A stretch of 64,000 bases of DNA from Shimia_B sp038525525. Lineage in GTDB: Bacteria > Pseudomonadota > Alphaproteobacteria > Rhodobacterales > Rhodobacteraceae. Shown here piece by piece: positions 24,359 to 31,988 of this stretch. Location of the stretch: NCBI GenBank assembly GCA_038525525.1, contig JBCBHO010000001.1, positions 868,001 to 932,000 of the forward strand, read 5' to 3'. The position numbers and the translations under genes were made by a program. The notes beneath the pieces are model-generated. The model saw nothing but the letters and a program-made list of their open reading frames with translations, did no database searches and had not been told where the DNA came from. The first letter of the stretch is position 1; each line of letters opens with the position of its first letter.

Positions 24359-25891
24359 TCACGCCGCGGCCTCGGGGGCGACGCCGGCCATGAGGAGGCC
24401 GAGCTCGCCCTCATCGGTCTGGTCAGGCATCCGCTCCCCCATGATCTTGCCGTCGAACATGACCGCGATCCGGTCCGACAGGCTCAGGATCTCGTCGAGT
24501 TCCACGGACACGAGCAGGATCGCCTTCCCCTGGTCACGCAAGGCAACGATTTGCTGGTGGATGAACTCGATGGCGCCGATATCCACGCCACGCGTGGGCT
24601 GACCGATGAGGAGGAGATCGGGGTTCCGCTCGATCTCTCTCGCGAGCACGATTTTCTGCTGGTTCCCACCTGAGAAGTTCTTGGCGGCAAGCTTTGGGTT
24701 GGGCGGCCTGACGTCGAAGCGCTCCATCTTTTCCGCCGTGTCACTGCGGATACCGGCATTGTCCGTGAAGAGACCGCGCGTATAGCGCCCATCCTTGTGG
24801 TAGCCGAAAGCCGTGTTTTCCCAGGCCATGAAATCCATGATCAGGCCCTCGCGCTGGCGATCCTCGGGCACATGCGCAATGCCTCTCGCGCGGCGCGATT
24901 GCCCGTCAGACTTTGCTCCCGTGAGGTCGATTTCCTCGTTGTTCATGACGATCTGGCCCGTGGCGGCGCGGTAGCCGCCGAGCACTTCGAGGAGCTCCGA
25001 CTGCCCGTTTCCAGCCACTCCAGCGAGACCCAGAATTTCCCCCGCGCGCACGTCGAAGCTGATGCCTTTGACCCGCTCCACGCCCTTGTCATCCGAGACG
25101 CGCAGGTCTTGCACCTTCAGGACGGCGGCACCGGGCGTGGCGGGCTTCTTGTCGACACGGAGCAGAACCTTCCGGCCCACCATGAGCTCCGCGAGCTCGG
25201 TGGGAGAGGTCTCCGACGTCTTTACCGTCGCCGTCATCTCTCCCCGCCGCATCACGCTCACGGTGTCGGTGATATCCATGATCTCGCGCAGCTTGTGCGT
25301 GATGAGGATGATTGTTTTTCCTTCCTCGCGCAGCCGGCCAAGAATGCGGAAGAGCTGGTCCGCCTCGGCAGGTGTGAGGACGCCCGTGGGCTCGTCGAGG
25401 ATGAGGATGTCCGCCTGCCGGTAGAGCGCCTTCAGGATCTCGATTCGCTGCTGGTAGCCCACGGAGAGGTTTTCCACCTTGGCATCCGGATCAACGTTGA
25501 GCCCGTAGTCATCGGCGAGCTCTTTCAAGAGCTTACGCGCCTTGGCGAGAGACGGTTTGAGGAGGCCGCCGTCTTCCGCGCCGAGGATGATGTTCTCGAG
25601 GACCGTGAAGTTCTCCACGAGCTTGAAGTGCTGGAAGACCATACCGATACCAGCCGCAATGGCTGCTTGGCTGTCTGGGATCAGCGTCTTCTGACCGCGG
25701 ATGAATATCTCCCCCGCATCGGCCTTGTAGAAGCCGTAGAGGATCGACATCAGCGTGGATTTCCCGGCGCCGTTTTCGCCGATGATCCCGTGGATCGTGC
25801 CCGGCTGCACCGAAATAGAGATGTCCTTATTGGCCTGTACCGGCCCGAACGCCTTGGAAACGCCCTGTAGCTCGATGGCTGGAGCGGTCAT
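24359..25891 (-). CDS. BMP-type ABC transporter ATP-binding protein (two ABC domains)
   Basis: The 510-residue protein has two ATPase modules. The first has Walker A GENGAGKST (~residue 38), signature LSVGYQQRIEIL and Walker B ILILDEPTGVLTPAEA. The second has a degenerate Walker A (GVAGNGQSE), signature FSGGNQQKIVLAREI and LLLIGQPTRGVDIGAIE, where the usual Asp-Glu of Walker B is altered. Such asymmetry is normal for sugar and nucleoside importers of this class. It energises the permease pair downstream. Its start codon overlaps the end of the NTF2-like gene (ATGA). Confidence 0.94.
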   Translation of the reverse strand: MTAPAIELQGVSKAFGPVQANKDISISVQPGTIHGIIGENGAGKSTLMSILYGFYKADAGEIFIRGQKTLIPDSQAAIAAGIGMVFQHFKLVENFTVLENIILGAEDGGLLKPSLAKARKLLKELADDYGLNVDPDAKVENLSVGYQQRIEILKALYRQADILILDEPTGVLTPAEADQLFRILGRLREEGKTIILITHKLREIMDITDTVSVMRRGEMTATVKTSETSPTELAELMVGRKVLLRVDKKPATPGAAVLKVQDLRVSDDKGVERVKGISFDVRAGEILGLAGVAGNGQSELLEVLGGYRAATGQIVMNNEEIDLTGAKSDGQSRRARGIAHVPEDRQREGLIMDFMAWENTAFGYHKDGRYTRGLFTDNAGIRSDTAEKMERFDVRPPNPKLAAKNFSGGNQQKIVLAREIERNPDLLLIGQPTRGVDIGAIEFIHQQIVALRDQGKAILLVSVELDEILSLSDRIAVMFDGKIMGERMPDQTDEGELGLLMAGVAPEAAA

Positions 25892-26244
25892 GGGGTGTCC
25901 TCCGTGCCATCAAAGCCCACGAGCCGCGTCACCCGGCCTTCATCGTCGGCTACGATGAAGTATTGCACGGTTGCCAGAGGCGCACCTGCGCGCGACAGGG
26001 CGACCGTGGCGCGGGTAAATCCATGCACCTCGGTTGCGCCGATCACGCGAACCTCGGCGTCGGGTACATTATCGTTGAAGACTTTCAAAAACTCGAGAAA
26101 CGCATCGGCGCCGGTAAAGCTCATGGGAGCATGGGCATCTGCGTAGACGATATCTTCGCTCACAATTGGGCGTACGAGGGCTTCCCGATCCTCTTCGTTG
26201 GGCGTCGCCCATGCACTGAAGAGCTCGGAGAGAGAGAGTTTCAC
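25888..26244 (-). CDS. NTF2/SnoaL-like family protein
   Basis: The 118-residue protein matches the nuclear-transport-factor-2-like cone fold: an N-terminal helix with LSELFSAWATPNEEDREALV, VSEDIVYADAHAPMSFTGADAFLEFLKVFNDNVPDAEVRV, and beta strands ending DDEGRVTRLVGF. These proteins include isomerases, hydratases and binding proteins, and the activity cannot be predicted. It lies inside the importer operon, between the binding-protein gene and the ATPase gene, overlapping the latter by four bases, so a link to the imported compound is possible but unproven. Confidence 0.75.
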   Translation of the reverse strand: MKLSLSELFSAWATPNEEDREALVRPIVSEDIVYADAHAPMSFTGADAFLEFLKVFNDNVPDAEVRVIGATEVHGFTRATVALSRAGAPLATVQYFIVADDEGRVTRLVGFDGTEDTP

Positions 26245-26268
26245 CGCGTCGATCCTAGAAAGTGAAGA

Positions 26269-26293
26269 GCGCGCGCGAGATGCCCGCGCGCGC
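26269..26293 (-). terminator. GC-rich hairpin after the BMP binding-protein gene
   Basis: GCGCGCGCG (26269-26277), a seven-base loop and CGCGCGCGC (26285-26293) make a perfect 9-base-pair stem in the 66-base gap after the binding-protein gene. The minus strand after it has no clear T run. It probably attenuates read-through or protects the upstream mRNA so that binding protein exceeds ATPase and permease. Confidence 0.5.
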
Positions 26294-26310
26294 CTTTGCG
26301 TTGACCCTGA

Positions 26311-27306
26311 TTAGAAGGACAGCGCCGGGCAGGTCTCGTCGGACGTGTAGTCGTGCACCATCACGTCGCCGGAGACGATCGATGCCTTGGCTGCTTCCAC
26401 GGTCGCGACCATGTCCTCGGAGATCAGCTCCGCGTTGAACTCGTCGAGGGCATAGCCCACGCCGTCATTGGAAAGCCCCTGCACCTGGAAACCGGTCTCG
26501 AGGCCCGGGCCGTCGGAAAACGCGTCGAAGACGGCGTTGTCCACGCGCTTGAGCATGGAGGTCAGCACTTCGCCGGGATGCAGGTAGTTCTGGTTGCTGT
26601 CGACGCCGATGGAGAGGATGTCCTCGTCGGCCGCAGTTTGAAGCACGCCCACGCCCGTGCCGCCGGCCGCGGCATAGACCACGTCTGCGCCTTGGGAGAT
26701 CTGCGCCTTCGTCAGCTCGGAGCCCTTCACGGGATCATTCCACGCCGCGGGCGTCGTGCCCGTCATGTTGGCAATGATCGTAGCATCCGGGTTCACGGCC
26801 TTCACGCCCTGCGCATAGCCGCAGGCAAATTTGCGGATTAGCGGGATGTCCATGCCGCCGATGAAGCCAACGGTATCGGACTCAGACGCCATCGCGGCAA
26901 GCATGCCCACGAGGTAGGAGCCTTCGTGCTCGTTGAAGACGACCGAGCGCACGTTGGGTGCGTCAACGACCATATCGATGATCACGAAAGAGGTATCCGG
27001 GTAGTCCGGAGCCACTTCACCGAGCGCACCGCCGAAGGCGAAGCCGGCCATGACGATCGGGTTGGAACCGGCCTCTGCGAAGCGGCGAAGTGCCTGCTCA
27101 CGCTGGGCCTCGTTCTGAAGCTCCACTTCGCGGAACTCGCCACCGTTCTCCTCGGCCCAGCGCGTTGCACCATTGAACGCAGCCTCGTTGAAGGATTTGT
27201 CGAATTTGCCGCCGAGATCGAAGATGATGGCCGGCTCTGCCGCCAGTGCGGATGCAGAGATAGCAAGCGCGGCGGCGCCGCCGAGCAGTTTGGTGAATGC
27301 AGTCAT
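26311..27306 (-). CDS. BMP family ABC transporter substrate-binding protein
   Basis: The 331-residue protein has a signal peptide (MTAFTKLLGGAAALAISASALA, cleavage after ALA; no lipobox cysteine). The mature domain shows family features: IIFDLGGKFDKSFNEAAFNGATRW, VVFNEHEGSYLVGMLAAM, and TVGFIGGMDIPLIRKFACGYAQG. BMP/Med proteins bind purine nucleosides or related ligands in the periplasm. It is the first gene of a minus-strand operon with an NTF2-like gene, the ATPase and two permeases. The ligand is inferred from the family only. Confidence 0.94.
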   Translation of the reverse strand: MTAFTKLLGGAAALAISASALAAEPAIIFDLGGKFDKSFNEAAFNGATRWAEENGGEFREVELQNEAQREQALRRFAEAGSNPIVMAGFAFGGALGEVAPDYPDTSFVIIDMVVDAPNVRSVVFNEHEGSYLVGMLAAMASESDTVGFIGGMDIPLIRKFACGYAQGVKAVNPDATIIANMTGTTPAAWNDPVKGSELTKAQISQGADVVYAAAGGTGVGVLQTAADEDILSIGVDSNQNYLHPGEVLTSMLKRVDNAVFDAFSDGPGLETGFQVQGLSNDGVGYALDEFNAELISEDMVATVEAAKASIVSGDVMVHDYTSDETCPALSF

Positions 27307-27440
27307 TCTATTTCCCCTATTGGATGGGCGCGCAGCAGCGCGTGCCTCTGGATCTTATGATCTGGCGGAAAGTTCAGCGTAGGGAGCGCGGGGCGTCAAC
27401 CGGTTTCTCGCGTCACTTGGAGGGCGCAGCGGAGATTTGT

Positions 27441-27860
27441 TCAGCTTTTGAGCGGCTTCTCGAAGAGCTGGGCGTCGTGTCCGGTGCCGCGGCCGTAGTA
27501 TCCGGCGCGCCTCCCGGTCTCTTTGAAGCCCCGTCTGCGATAGAATGCGACGGCCGCGGCATTTGCCTCCATCACCTCGAGAAAGAGGCGCTTCACACCC
27601 CGAGCCACAAGGGCCCGCTCCAGCGCGGCCAAAAGCGCGCCACCATGCCCCGCGCGCCGTGCTTCTGGAAGAACGGCAATGAGAAGAAGCTCCGCTTCAT
27701 CGAGTGTCGTCCGCGCGAGCGCATACCCGTTTTGGCTGTCCACGATGATCATCGACGGGTTTGTGAGGGCCTCTTCAAAGTCAGCCTTGCGCCAGCCATG
27801 CGCACCGGCATGTCCGAAGGCCCGCGAGTGGAGCGCATCCAGGGAGGCGGCGTCAGTCAA
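27441..27860 (-). CDS. rimI: GNAT family N-acetyltransferase, RimI-like
   Basis: The 139-residue protein has the GNAT fold with the acetyl-CoA motif VLPEARRAGHGGALLAALERALVARG (motif A, near residues 75-100) and LEVMEANAAAVAFYRRRGFKETGRRAGYY (motif B). RimI acetylates the N-terminal alanine of ribosomal protein S18, though alphaproteobacterial members may have wider targets. It overlaps tsaB by eight bases, the common tsaB-rimI arrangement. Confidence 0.9.
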   Translation of the reverse strand: MTDAASLDALHSRAFGHAGAHGWRKADFEEALTNPSMIIVDSQNGYALARTTLDEAELLLIAVLPEARRAGHGGALLAALERALVARGVKRLFLEVMEANAAAVAFYRRRGFKETGRRAGYYGRGTGHDAQLFEKPLKS

Positions 27861-28557
27861 TCAGCACCGGCGGCGCATCGCGCGGCGGGGCGGCGTCCGC
27901 GGGCTTTACGTAAAGCGGTGCGGGCCGGTCCAGCTTCGCTTCGCGGGAAAGCTTGAATGCTCCGTGGTCGAGGAGGCGTGTTGCGAGGTCAGGCAGAGGC
28001 GTTGCGCTTTCCTGTCCTTCGCCATTCAGACGCGCCGCGATCTCCGGTGCTCGGTAGCCCAGCACGGAGAGACCGGCGCGCTGAAATTGGCGCGGTGGCG
28101 CGTCAGGCTCGAAGATCTCCGGCGCACCGTCGGGCCGACCCTGCTGGAATAACTGGCCATAGGCCGCACCGCGCGGAGCCGGCAACACGCGAAGCTCGAC
28201 GCCCCTGCTACCGGCGCCCTCCTCGGCTCTCCCGAGGCATTCGAAGGCTGATACGCCGACCGCTGGGATGCCGAGCCCGAGTGAAAGCCCCCGGGCGGCG
28301 GAAACCGCGATGCGAATGCCCGTGAAATTCCCGGGGCCCACGCCGACAACTATTGCGCCGAGGTCTTTCCAGACCATCCCGGCATCCGAGAGACGCTGCT
28401 CCAGAAACGGGAGCAGCGCTTCCCCCTGCCCGCGGGCCATATCCACGTGATGCTGGCTCAAGACCTTCTGCCCCACGCCGACCGCCGCCACCAGATGGGG
28501 GCCGGCGCAATCGAAGGCGATGAAAGGGTCTTGTGACGTGCCCACCGGCGCGATCAA
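27853..28557 (-). CDS. tsaB: tRNA threonylcarbamoyladenosine biosynthesis protein TsaB
   Basis: The 234-residue protein belongs to the ASKHA fold. It begins with a strand FIAFDCAGPHLVAAV, and has the family-typical LGAIVVGVGPGNFTGIRIAVSAARGLSLGLGIPAVGVSAFECL in the middle (residues ~65-108). TsaB is the non-catalytic partner of TsaD needed to make t6A37 in ANN-decoding tRNAs. The DTS motif usual near the start (FDTS) is changed to FDCAG, which is tolerated in this non-catalytic partner. It overlaps nfu by four bases (ATGA) and rimI by eight. Confidence 0.93.
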   Translation of the reverse strand: MIAPVGTSQDPFIAFDCAGPHLVAAVGVGQKVLSQHHVDMARGQGEALLPFLEQRLSDAGMVWKDLGAIVVGVGPGNFTGIRIAVSAARGLSLGLGIPAVGVSAFECLGRAEEGAGSRGVELRVLPAPRGAAYGQLFQQGRPDGAPEIFEPDAPPRQFQRAGLSVLGYRAPEIAARLNGEGQESATPLPDLATRLLDHGAFKLSREAKLDRPAPLYVKPADAAPPRDAPPVLID

Positions 28558-29117
28558 ACGGCGACTGGGCGCACCTCGGCCACTTCAGGAATGTAGTGCC
28601 GCAGAAGGTTCTCGATGCCCATCTTCAACGTGAGCGTGGAGGACGGGCAGCCCGCGCAGGCCCCTTGCATGTGCAGGTAAACCACGCCCCGGTCAAACCC
28701 GTGGAACGTGATGTCTCCGCCGTCCTGCGCCACGGCAGGGCGCACGCGCGTGTCCAAAAGCTCCTTGATCTGAACAACCACGTGCGCGTCTTCACCTTCG
28801 AAATCTGCATGGCCGGACGAGGTGTCCAGCTCTCCCGCCATGACGGGGTCGCCGGAGCTGAAATGCTCCATCACTGCGCCGAGGATGGCAGGCTTGATAT
28901 CATCCCAGTCCGCCTCGTCAGCCTTCGTCACCGACGCGAAATCATACCCCAGAAAGACATTGGTCACGCCCGAGACCTTGAAGATACGGGCCGCCAGCGG
29001 AGATGCCTCCGCCGCTTCTGCCGAAGGGAAATCCGCCGTCCCGGCTTCGAGAACGGTTTGCCCCGGCAAGAACTTCACAGTGGACGGATTGGGCGTGGCT
29101 TCGGTTTGGATGAACAT
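28554..29117 (-). CDS. nfuA: NifU family protein (Fe-S cluster carrier, Nfu type)
   Basis: From the ATG at 29115-29117, right after AGGAGGCAAGAA, the protein has 187 residues. The N-terminal Nfu_N domain begins MFIQTEATPNPSTVKFLPGQ, and the C-terminal NifU domain (from about residue 110, KELLDTRVRPAVAQDGGDI) ends with the cluster-binding CAGCPSS motif. Nfu proteins receive Fe-S clusters from the Suf or Isc scaffold and pass them to target enzymes. The gene heads the nfu-tsaB-rimI unit. The longer in-frame start at 29144 lacks family similarity. Confidence 0.94.
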   Translation of the reverse strand: MFIQTEATPNPSTVKFLPGQTVLEAGTADFPSAEAAEASPLAARIFKVSGVTNVFLGYDFASVTKADEADWDDIKPAILGAVMEHFSSGDPVMAGELDTSSGHADFEGEDAHVVVQIKELLDTRVRPAVAQDGGDITFHGFDRGVVYLHMQGACAGCPSSTLTLKMGIENLLRHYIPEVAEVRPVAV

Positions 29118-29203
29118 TTCTTGCCTCCTTGGGCTCTTCTCCAAATATGCGAAGTCGGCACTGAAGGGTCAAGGTGTTTAGAACTATTCTAAAGAGCGGT
29201 GCG

Positions 29204-29431
29204 TCAGGCGCGCGGTCTCCACGCCATGCGCATGTAGACACCGCCGGACCTGAGCTCCTCCAGCATCTGTTCGAGCCGTTTCTGCTTGGTGTCGCGCCGC
29301 TGCGCTCGATTGATCCAGCCGAGATAGTCATTTCGCTGATACCAAGGCCGCTCATCGTAGCGCTCTCGGAGGCCATGCGCCTCCAGCGCCGCGGCGACGA
29401 AGTCCGGCATGGGCTGTGCAGGACGTTTCAT
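29204..29431 (-). CDS. Small YdeI/OmpD-associated-like protein
   Basis: The 75-residue protein (ATG at 29429-29431; a start six codons earlier is possible) resembles the C-terminal part of YdeI/OmpD-associated proteins: PDFVAAALEAHGLRERYDERPWYQRNDYLGWINRAQRRDTKQKRLEQMLEELRSGG. In that family, the motif with W-x2-R-x8-K-R is conserved and linked to envelope-stress or antimicrobial-peptide resistance in enterobacteria. This copy is a stand-alone short domain. It is separated by 20 bases from the luxR stop upstream and by 86 bases from nfu. Confidence 0.7.
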   Translation of the reverse strand: MKRPAQPMPDFVAAALEAHGLRERYDERPWYQRNDYLGWINRAQRRDTKQKRLEQMLEELRSGGVYMRMAWRPRA

Positions 29432-29469
29432 CTGGTCGCGAGCCTCCAAGGAACCCCTCGCTCACCATA

Positions 29470-30183
29470 TCACACGACGATGTATCCTTGTTGCATCGCG
29501 CGCGCGACGGCATGGGTCGTGTTCATCGCGCCAAGTTTGAAGCGGGCACTTTCAATGTAAACGCGGAGGGTGTGCTCCGAGATCGAAAGGCTTTCGGCGA
29601 CCTGGGCGCGACTGTATCCCACGGCGAGGAGCGTCATGGCATCGACTTCGCGCGGGGACAGGCCTTTTCTCGGCCCCTTTTCGGCGATGCCTTCGAATTC
29701 AAGCGCCTTCTGATTGAAGATATGTGCGACAAGAATGAGTTCGCGCCGATGCGCCTCGCAAAACGCTTCCCATTCCGCGTCACTGCACCGGTGGTTGACA
29801 GTGAAGAGCGCGAATTGCCCGTTTGGGCCGCGGATCGGGATCGAGAAGCCCTGATTTCCTACCCCGTGATCGATGGCATCCAGGAAGAAAGCCCGCGCTG
29901 CTTTTGTCGTCCAGTCTAGCCGCTTCCAATCGACGGGATGGAAGCGGGCGTAGCAACCGACCACGACCGGATCGACGCGCAGATAGTCTTTCTCAAGATA
30001 TCGTGCCCGCCACGCATCCGAATACGTGCCGCAGCCGTACTGCTCCCCCTTCGAAGAGACCCAATGATAGATGATATGATCGACGGCGTAGTACGCCCTG
30101 AGCGCGATTGCGCGCTCCTGGAGATCCTCAAGAGTCTGAGCGGTCTCCAGTTTTTCGATAAAGCGTTGTCTGAGTTGCTCCAT
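29470..30183 (-). CDS. luxR: LuxR family transcriptional regulator with autoinducer-binding domain
   Basis: From the ATG at 30181-30183 the protein has 237 residues. The N-terminal autoinducer-binding domain keeps the residues that contact AHL in TraR and LuxR: Trp and Tyr in YSDAWRARYLEKDYLRVDP, the Asp-Pro pair, the Trp in HPVDWKRLDW and the Gly in GNQGFSIPIRG. The C-terminal helix-turn-helix is LSPREVDAMTLLAVGYSRAQVAESLSISEHTLRVYI. It should bind an acyl-homoserine lactone and DNA. No luxI is adjacent; the nearest is at 17467. A small ORF overlaps its 5' end, and a CtrA-like box lies upstream. Confidence 0.93.
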   Translation of the reverse strand: MEQLRQRFIEKLETAQTLEDLQERAIALRAYYAVDHIIYHWVSSKGEQYGCGTYSDAWRARYLEKDYLRVDPVVVGCYARFHPVDWKRLDWTTKAARAFFLDAIDHGVGNQGFSIPIRGPNGQFALFTVNHRCSDAEWEAFCEAHRRELILVAHIFNQKALEFEGIAEKGPRKGLSPREVDAMTLLAVGYSRAQVAESLSISEHTLRVYIESARFKLGAMNTTHAVARAMQQGYIVV

Positions 30184-30349
30184 CCCTGTCACGAACCACC
30201 TCGAGGCGGCCTCCCCTTGCCAAGCGAGAGATATCGGAATGGGCAACGACGATCGCCTTCTCCAGCTGCCGTCCCAACGCGGGCATATTGTTGCGCTCCG
30301 CGAAGGCCTGGAGATCGTCCAAGACGTCAATCATCCACTTCGTATCCAC
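30128..30349 (-). CDS. Small unknown protein upstream of and overlapping luxR
   Basis: The 73-residue ORF begins MDTKWMIDVLDDLQAFAERNNMPALGRQLEKAIVVAHSDI, a predicted amphipathic helical segment, and ends in a charged tail. Its last 56 bases overlap the start of luxR in another frame, implying translational coupling. Small helical proteins of this kind are often found just upstream of luxR in Rhodobacteraceae, from memory. I cannot name a function; a regulatory partner or leader peptide is possible. The last ~20 residues look less protein-like. Confidence 0.55.
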   Translation of the reverse strand: MDTKWMIDVLDDLQAFAERNNMPALGRQLEKAIVVAHSDISRLARGGRLEVVRDRDGATQTTLYRKTGDRSDS

Positions 30350-30370
30350 GGAACAACCTCATTAAGGAAA

Positions 30371-30386
30371 GTTAACAGACAGTTAA
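30371..30386 (-). promoter_or_regulatory. CtrA box upstream of the small ORF and luxR
   Basis: Read on the minus strand the sequence is TTAACTGTCTGTTAAC, an exact match to the CtrA consensus TTAA-N7-TTAAC. It ends 22 bases before the small ORF ATG. An additional TTAA (30362-30365) lies between it and the ATG. Whether it activates or blocks transcription is not known; being so close to the ATG, it may instead act on an upstream promoter. Confidence 0.5.
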
Positions 30387-30495
30387 TTCAACCATAGCCT
30401 GTATAGTGTTTTCTCACCATTCGCTCTTTTTTTCTCCCCAGATCTGGCGAAGGAGCAGCGTGCAAGTCTCTGAAATATGTCAGAAGACATAAGAA

Positions 30496-30524
30496 AAGCC
30501 GCCGGCAGGCCACCGGCGGCTTTC
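30496..30524. terminator. Bidirectional intrinsic terminator downstream of ccr
   Basis: AAAGCCGCCGG (30496-30506), the loop CAGGCCA and CCGGCGGCTTT (30514-30524) form a perfect 11-base-pair stem. On the minus strand, which carries ccr, the stem runs into TTTTCTTAT. It should end the ccr transcript before the small ORF and luxR. Confidence 0.85.
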
Positions 30525-30542
30525 GCGTTGTGGATGAGTCGC

Positions 30543-31832
30543 TCAGTGGTTTCCGTGCGCCAGGACGTCCTCGAGGGTGCGGAGGCCGGTGACAGGAGCC
30601 TGAACGAGTACCGACATGTTGCCGGGCTTGTGCTCGTTGCGCAGCATCTTCATGTGCGCCTCGGGGATCTCCGCCCACGGGAACACCTCGGACATGCAGG
30701 GATCGAGGCGCCGCTCGACCATGAGCTTGTTGGCCGCGCTCGCCTGCTTGAGATGCGCGAAATGCGAGCCTTGCAGGCGCTTCTGGTGCATCCACATGTA
30801 ACGAACGTCGAAGGTGCAGTTGAAGCCGGTGGTGCCCGCGCAGATGACGACCATGCCACCCTTCTTGCAGACGAAGGTGGAGACCGGGAACGTGCTCTCG
30901 CCGGGGTGCTCGAACACCATGTCGACGTTTTGCCCCTTGCCCGTGATGTCCCAGATGGCCTTGCCGAACTTCCGCGCTTCCTTGAACCATTCCGCGTATT
31001 CGGGCGTGTTCACGGTGGGCAGTTGCCCCCAGCACTTGAAGTCCTTGCGGTTCAGCACGCCCTTGGCGCCGAGCCCCATGACGAAGTCGCGCTTGGACTC
31101 GTCCGATATCACGCCGATCGCGTTCGCCCCGGCGGTGTTGATGAGCTGGATGGCGTAGGAGCCGAGGCCGCCCGATGCGCCCCAGACCAGAACGTTCTGG
31201 CCGGGCTTCAGGTCATGGGGCTCGTGTCCAAAAAGCATGCGGTAGGCTGTGGCGAGGGTCAGCGTGTAACAGGCCGCTTCTTCCCAGGTGAGATGCTTGG
31301 GCCGCGGCATCAGCTGCTGAGCCTGAACATTGGTGAATTGCGCGAAGGAGCCGTCCGGGGTTTCGTATCCCCAGATGCGCTGGGAGGTGGAGTACATCGG
31401 ATCGCCACCGTTGCACTCTTCGTCGTCGCCGTCATCCTGGTTGCAGTGGATCACGACCTCGTCGCCCACTTTCCACCGCTTCACCTTGTCACCAACGGCC
31501 CACACGATGCCCGAGGCATCGGAGCCCGCGATGTGGTAAGGCGCGCCGTGCCCATCGAACGGAGAGATGGGCTGACCGAGCCCCGCCCAGACACCGTTGT
31601 AGTTCACCCCCGCCGCCATCACGAGCACGAGCACCTCGTTGGAATCGAGAACCGGCACGTCCACGACCTCCACCTCGAAAGCCTTGTCCGGCTCGCCGTG
31701 GCGCTCGCGCCGAATGGTCCATGCGTACATCTGCTTGGGCACGAAGCCCATCGGGGGCATCTCGCCCACCTCGTAGAGATCCTTCTCGGGGGCCTCGTAG
31801 GTGAAAACAGTCTCCTGGGCATCCAGCGCCAT
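30543..31832 (-). CDS. ccr: Crotonyl-CoA carboxylase/reductase
   Basis: From the ATG at 31830-31832 the protein has 429 residues, the normal length. It is an MDR-superfamily enzyme; family features are QMYAWTIRRERHGEPDKAFEVEVVDVP, AGSDASGIVWAVGDKVKRWKVGDEVVIHCN, the NADPH-binding VLVWGASGGLGSYAIQL, and VICAGTTGFNCTFDVRYMWMHQKRLQGSHFA. It carboxylates and reduces crotonyl-CoA to ethylmalonyl-CoA, the key step of the ethylmalonyl-CoA pathway for acetyl-CoA assimilation. The partner mutase ecm is at 34794. A strong terminator follows the stop. Confidence 0.97.
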   Translation of the reverse strand: MALDAQETVFTYEAPEKDLYEVGEMPPMGFVPKQMYAWTIRRERHGEPDKAFEVEVVDVPVLDSNEVLVLVMAAGVNYNGVWAGLGQPISPFDGHGAPYHIAGSDASGIVWAVGDKVKRWKVGDEVVIHCNQDDGDDEECNGGDPMYSTSQRIWGYETPDGSFAQFTNVQAQQLMPRPKHLTWEEAACYTLTLATAYRMLFGHEPHDLKPGQNVLVWGASGGLGSYAIQLINTAGANAIGVISDESKRDFVMGLGAKGVLNRKDFKCWGQLPTVNTPEYAEWFKEARKFGKAIWDITGKGQNVDMVFEHPGESTFPVSTFVCKKGGMVVICAGTTGFNCTFDVRYMWMHQKRLQGSHFAHLKQASAANKLMVERRLDPCMSEVFPWAEIPEAHMKMLRNEHKPGNMSVLVQAPVTGLRTLEDVLAHGNH

Positions 31833-31904
31833 GGTGGGTCTCCTTCGGGAACTGACGCCGCAGTGCAGAATCGCGCCCTGCGGTGGTGTCGTGCTAAAGC
31901 CCTG

Positions 31905-31913
31905 TGCGCAACA
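31905..31913 (-). promoter_or_regulatory. TGTTGCGCA motif upstream of ccr (shared with ecm)
   Basis: On the minus strand TTGCAATGTTGCGCA spans 31905-31919, about 73-88 bases before the ccr ATG. The same nine bases, TGTTGCGCA, recur in the same orientation upstream of ecm at 34762-34770. A similar string also occurs inside coding sequence (30288-30296, one base different), so the case is weak. Confidence 0.25.
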
Positions 31914-31988
31914 TTGCAACCTTCACATTGTACATTTTGAAATTTTGTTGCTTCTGCAGTGCGGCGCGGTCGGAGCGCCCGGGTGACG

